Assembly (NCBI GenBank): GCA_013203545.1
Contig: JABMQA010000999.1
Span: 1 to 6,795 of the forward strand
Reading direction: 5' to 3'
DNA length: 6,795 bases
Origin: Bacteroidota bacterium
GTDB taxonomy: Bacteria > Bacteroidota > Bacteroidia > Bacteroidales > 4484-276
The notes beneath the pieces were generated by a model that saw only the letters and a program-made list of their open reading frames with translations, did not search any database and was not told where the DNA came from. Positions 5,931 to 6,795 of the stretch are shown here, piece by piece. Every line of letters starts with the position of its first letter. The stretch's first letter is position 1. Both the position numbers and the translations under genes were made by a program.

Positions 5931-6050
5931 TTCCGGCTTTTCGTTTTCATATTTTTCCGGAACCCGCTGTGCCCATAGTACACTGTTTTCCCGGATTATA
6001 ATGGAAAAATCCAATCATTTCCATATAAAAACCCATTAAACAATTAAAAT

Positions 6051-6542
6051 ATGTCGAAAAAGATCGTAGTAAAATTCGGTGGGTCTAACCTTAAAACCGG
6101 CAAGGATTATCATCGTCTAATTAAAATCATTAAATTGTATCATCGTCCCCTGGTAGTTGTTGTGTCTGCATTTTATGGCATTACAAATAAGATCATCCAA
6201 ACCCTTGATAAACTCCATGAAGATGACCGTGCTATTCCGGAATTTTTTCGCCGGTTGAACCAACTCAACATAAAATTGGTGAATACAAACATTTCCGATG
6301 AGCGTTACCGGCAAAAAACATTGGATGAACTGGATGATCTCACTGATAGGTTCAGCAGAATTCTGTACAGTGTTCAGGCAATCGGAGAGGTACCGGATTT
6401 TTTATACGATCAGGTGCTGAGTTTCGGAGAGCGGCTCAATGCTGTGCTGATTAACGGAATCCTGATCAGCCACAAAATAAACAGCAGGATGCGGCCATCA
6501 GAAACATTCACAAAAAACTTTTCGAATCAAATCAACAACTAA
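6051..6542 (+). CDS. Truncated aspartokinase-like protein (N-terminal lobe only)
   Basis: Aspartokinase phosphorylates aspartate at the head of the lysine, threonine and methionine pathway and is normally about 400-460 residues, or over 800 when fused to homoserine dehydrogenase. This one has only 163. It keeps the N-terminal amino-acid-kinase motifs: VVKFGGSNL at 6-14 (usually KFGGTSV, so altered here), VVVVSAFYGITNKI at 35-48, and LSFGERLNAVL at 123-133. It then diverges into a short polar tail (NSRMRPSETFTKNFSNQINN) and a TAA. The ATP-binding C-terminal half of the kinase fold and the regulatory ACT domains are missing, so kinase activity is unlikely. No frameshift can explain this, because metY begins 12 bases after the stop. 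The frame is intact, with an ordinary AT-rich leader. It may be a decayed remnant of an aspartokinase or aspartokinase-homoserine dehydrogenase gene, or a short protein with a new role. It is downstream of, and probably controlled by, the SAM riboswitch. Confidence 0.8.
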   Translation: MSKKIVVKFGGSNLKTGKDYHRLIKIIKLYHRPLVVVVSAFYGITNKIIQTLDKLHEDDRAIPEFFRRLNQLNIKLVNTNISDERYRQKTLDELDDLTDRFSRILYSVQAIGEVPDFLYDQVLSFGERLNAVLINGILISHKINSRMRPSETFTKNFSNQINN

Positions 6543-6554
6543 ATCAACAGAAAT

Positions 6555-6795
6555 ATGAAACAACATCTTCATTTTGAAACACTGCAGGTTCATGCGGGTC
6601 ATGAGCCTGATCAGGATACCCTTTCGAGGGCAGTCCCCATTTATCAAACCACATCCTATGTTTTCAAAAATTCGGAGCATGGGGCACGACTGTTCAACCT
6701 GGAGGAATTCGGGAATATCTATACCCGGCTCCAAAATCCAACAACAGATGTCTTCGAGAAAAGAATAGCAGCATTGGAGGGTGGTGTTGCAGCGC
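6555..6795 (+). CDS. metY: O-acetylhomoserine sulfhydrylase, N-terminal part (cut by window edge)
   Basis: This PLP-dependent enzyme of the Cys/Met metabolism family makes homocysteine from O-acetylhomoserine and sulfide, the direct sulfhydrylation route to methionine. Eighty residues are present before the right edge. They carry the family's N-terminal signature: FETLQVHAGHEPD at 7-19, the RAVPIYQTTSYVF segment at 25-37, and GNIYTRLQNPTTDVFEKRIA at 53-72, ending in the ALEGGVAA stretch that leads into the cofactor region. The FNLEEFGNIYTR insert favours MetY over cystathionine gamma-synthase or beta-lyase. The catalytic lysine lies beyond the window. The gene starts 12 bases after the truncated aspartokinase stop, so the two are almost certainly one transcript, under the SAM riboswitch about 1 kb upstream. 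Confidence 0.95.
   Translation, partial: MKQHLHFETLQVHAGHEPDQDTLSRAVPIYQTTSYVFKNSEHGARLFNLEEFGNIYTRLQNPTTDVFEKRIAALEGGVAA

Larger units (their letters stand above)
5571..6050 (+). other. Long leader between the SAM riboswitch and the first recognisable gene
   Basis: About 480 bases separate the aptamer from the aspartokinase-like gene, unusually far for an S-box leader. The stretch holds a candidate alternative pairing arm (5586-5594), a pair of matched palindromes (5648-5666 and 5702-5718), a hairpin at 5911-5930, and the inverted pair TTCCGG (5931-5936) / CCGGAA (5957-5962). A frame at 5578-5922 spans most of it, but an opposing frame of similar length exists, and I see no coding character I would trust in either. 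Confidence 0.6.

Noticed and set aside
6543..6554. Frameshift explaining the short aspartokinase
   Set aside because: Only 12 bases separate its stop from the metY start, so no missing C-terminal half can be encoded in another frame here.

Overview
The window looks like a chromosomal segment of a member of the Bacteroidota, probably Bacteroidales or a relative. Moderate to low GC, AT-rich leaders without strong Shine-Dalgarno sequences, a TATCTTTG promoter box of the Bacteroidota TAnnTTTG type, large secreted proteins with Ig-like modules, and an exported MsrB-MsrA fusion all point that way. No species can be named from the sequence alone.

Layout from left to right. (1) On the minus strand, 1-682 is the N-terminal part of an unrecognised secreted protein that runs off the left edge. 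(2) About 760 bases without a convincing gene follow. They hold a nested repeat at 1168-1317: outer inverted arms carrying the TTCTTCGCTAC...GCTCAGAATGACA type of dispersed repeat, around a perfect 41-base palindrome. (3) On the plus strand, 1444-2373 is an exported methionine sulfoxide reductase with the MsrB domain before the MsrA domain. (4) Converging on it from the minus strand are a 905-residue secreted multidomain protein (2636-5353) and, 16 bases behind it, a 72-residue HicB-like protein with no HicA partner (2401-2619). (5) Divergent from the secreted protein is a methionine-pathway transcription unit: promoter box at 5406-5413, a well-formed SAM-I riboswitch at 5446-5570, an unusual leader of about 480 bases with two matched palindromes, a 163-residue protein that is only the N-terminal part of an aspartokinase (6051-6542), and the start of metY, O-acetylhomoserine sulfhydrylase (6555 to the right edge).

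How the parts work together. The riboswitch should shut the right-hand unit down when S-adenosylmethionine is plentiful, so metY, and whatever the truncated aspartokinase now does, would be made when methionine is short. MsrBA repairs oxidised methionine in exported proteins and shares that theme, but nothing in the sequence ties it to the riboswitch unit. The secreted protein and the HicB-like gene are probably one transcript.

The points most worth a second look are the aspartokinase fragment kept intact between a SAM riboswitch and metY, the long palindrome-bearing leader between riboswitch and genes, and the nested repeat. I found no evidence for a wholly new system such as a defence island, CRISPR array or complete mobile element.
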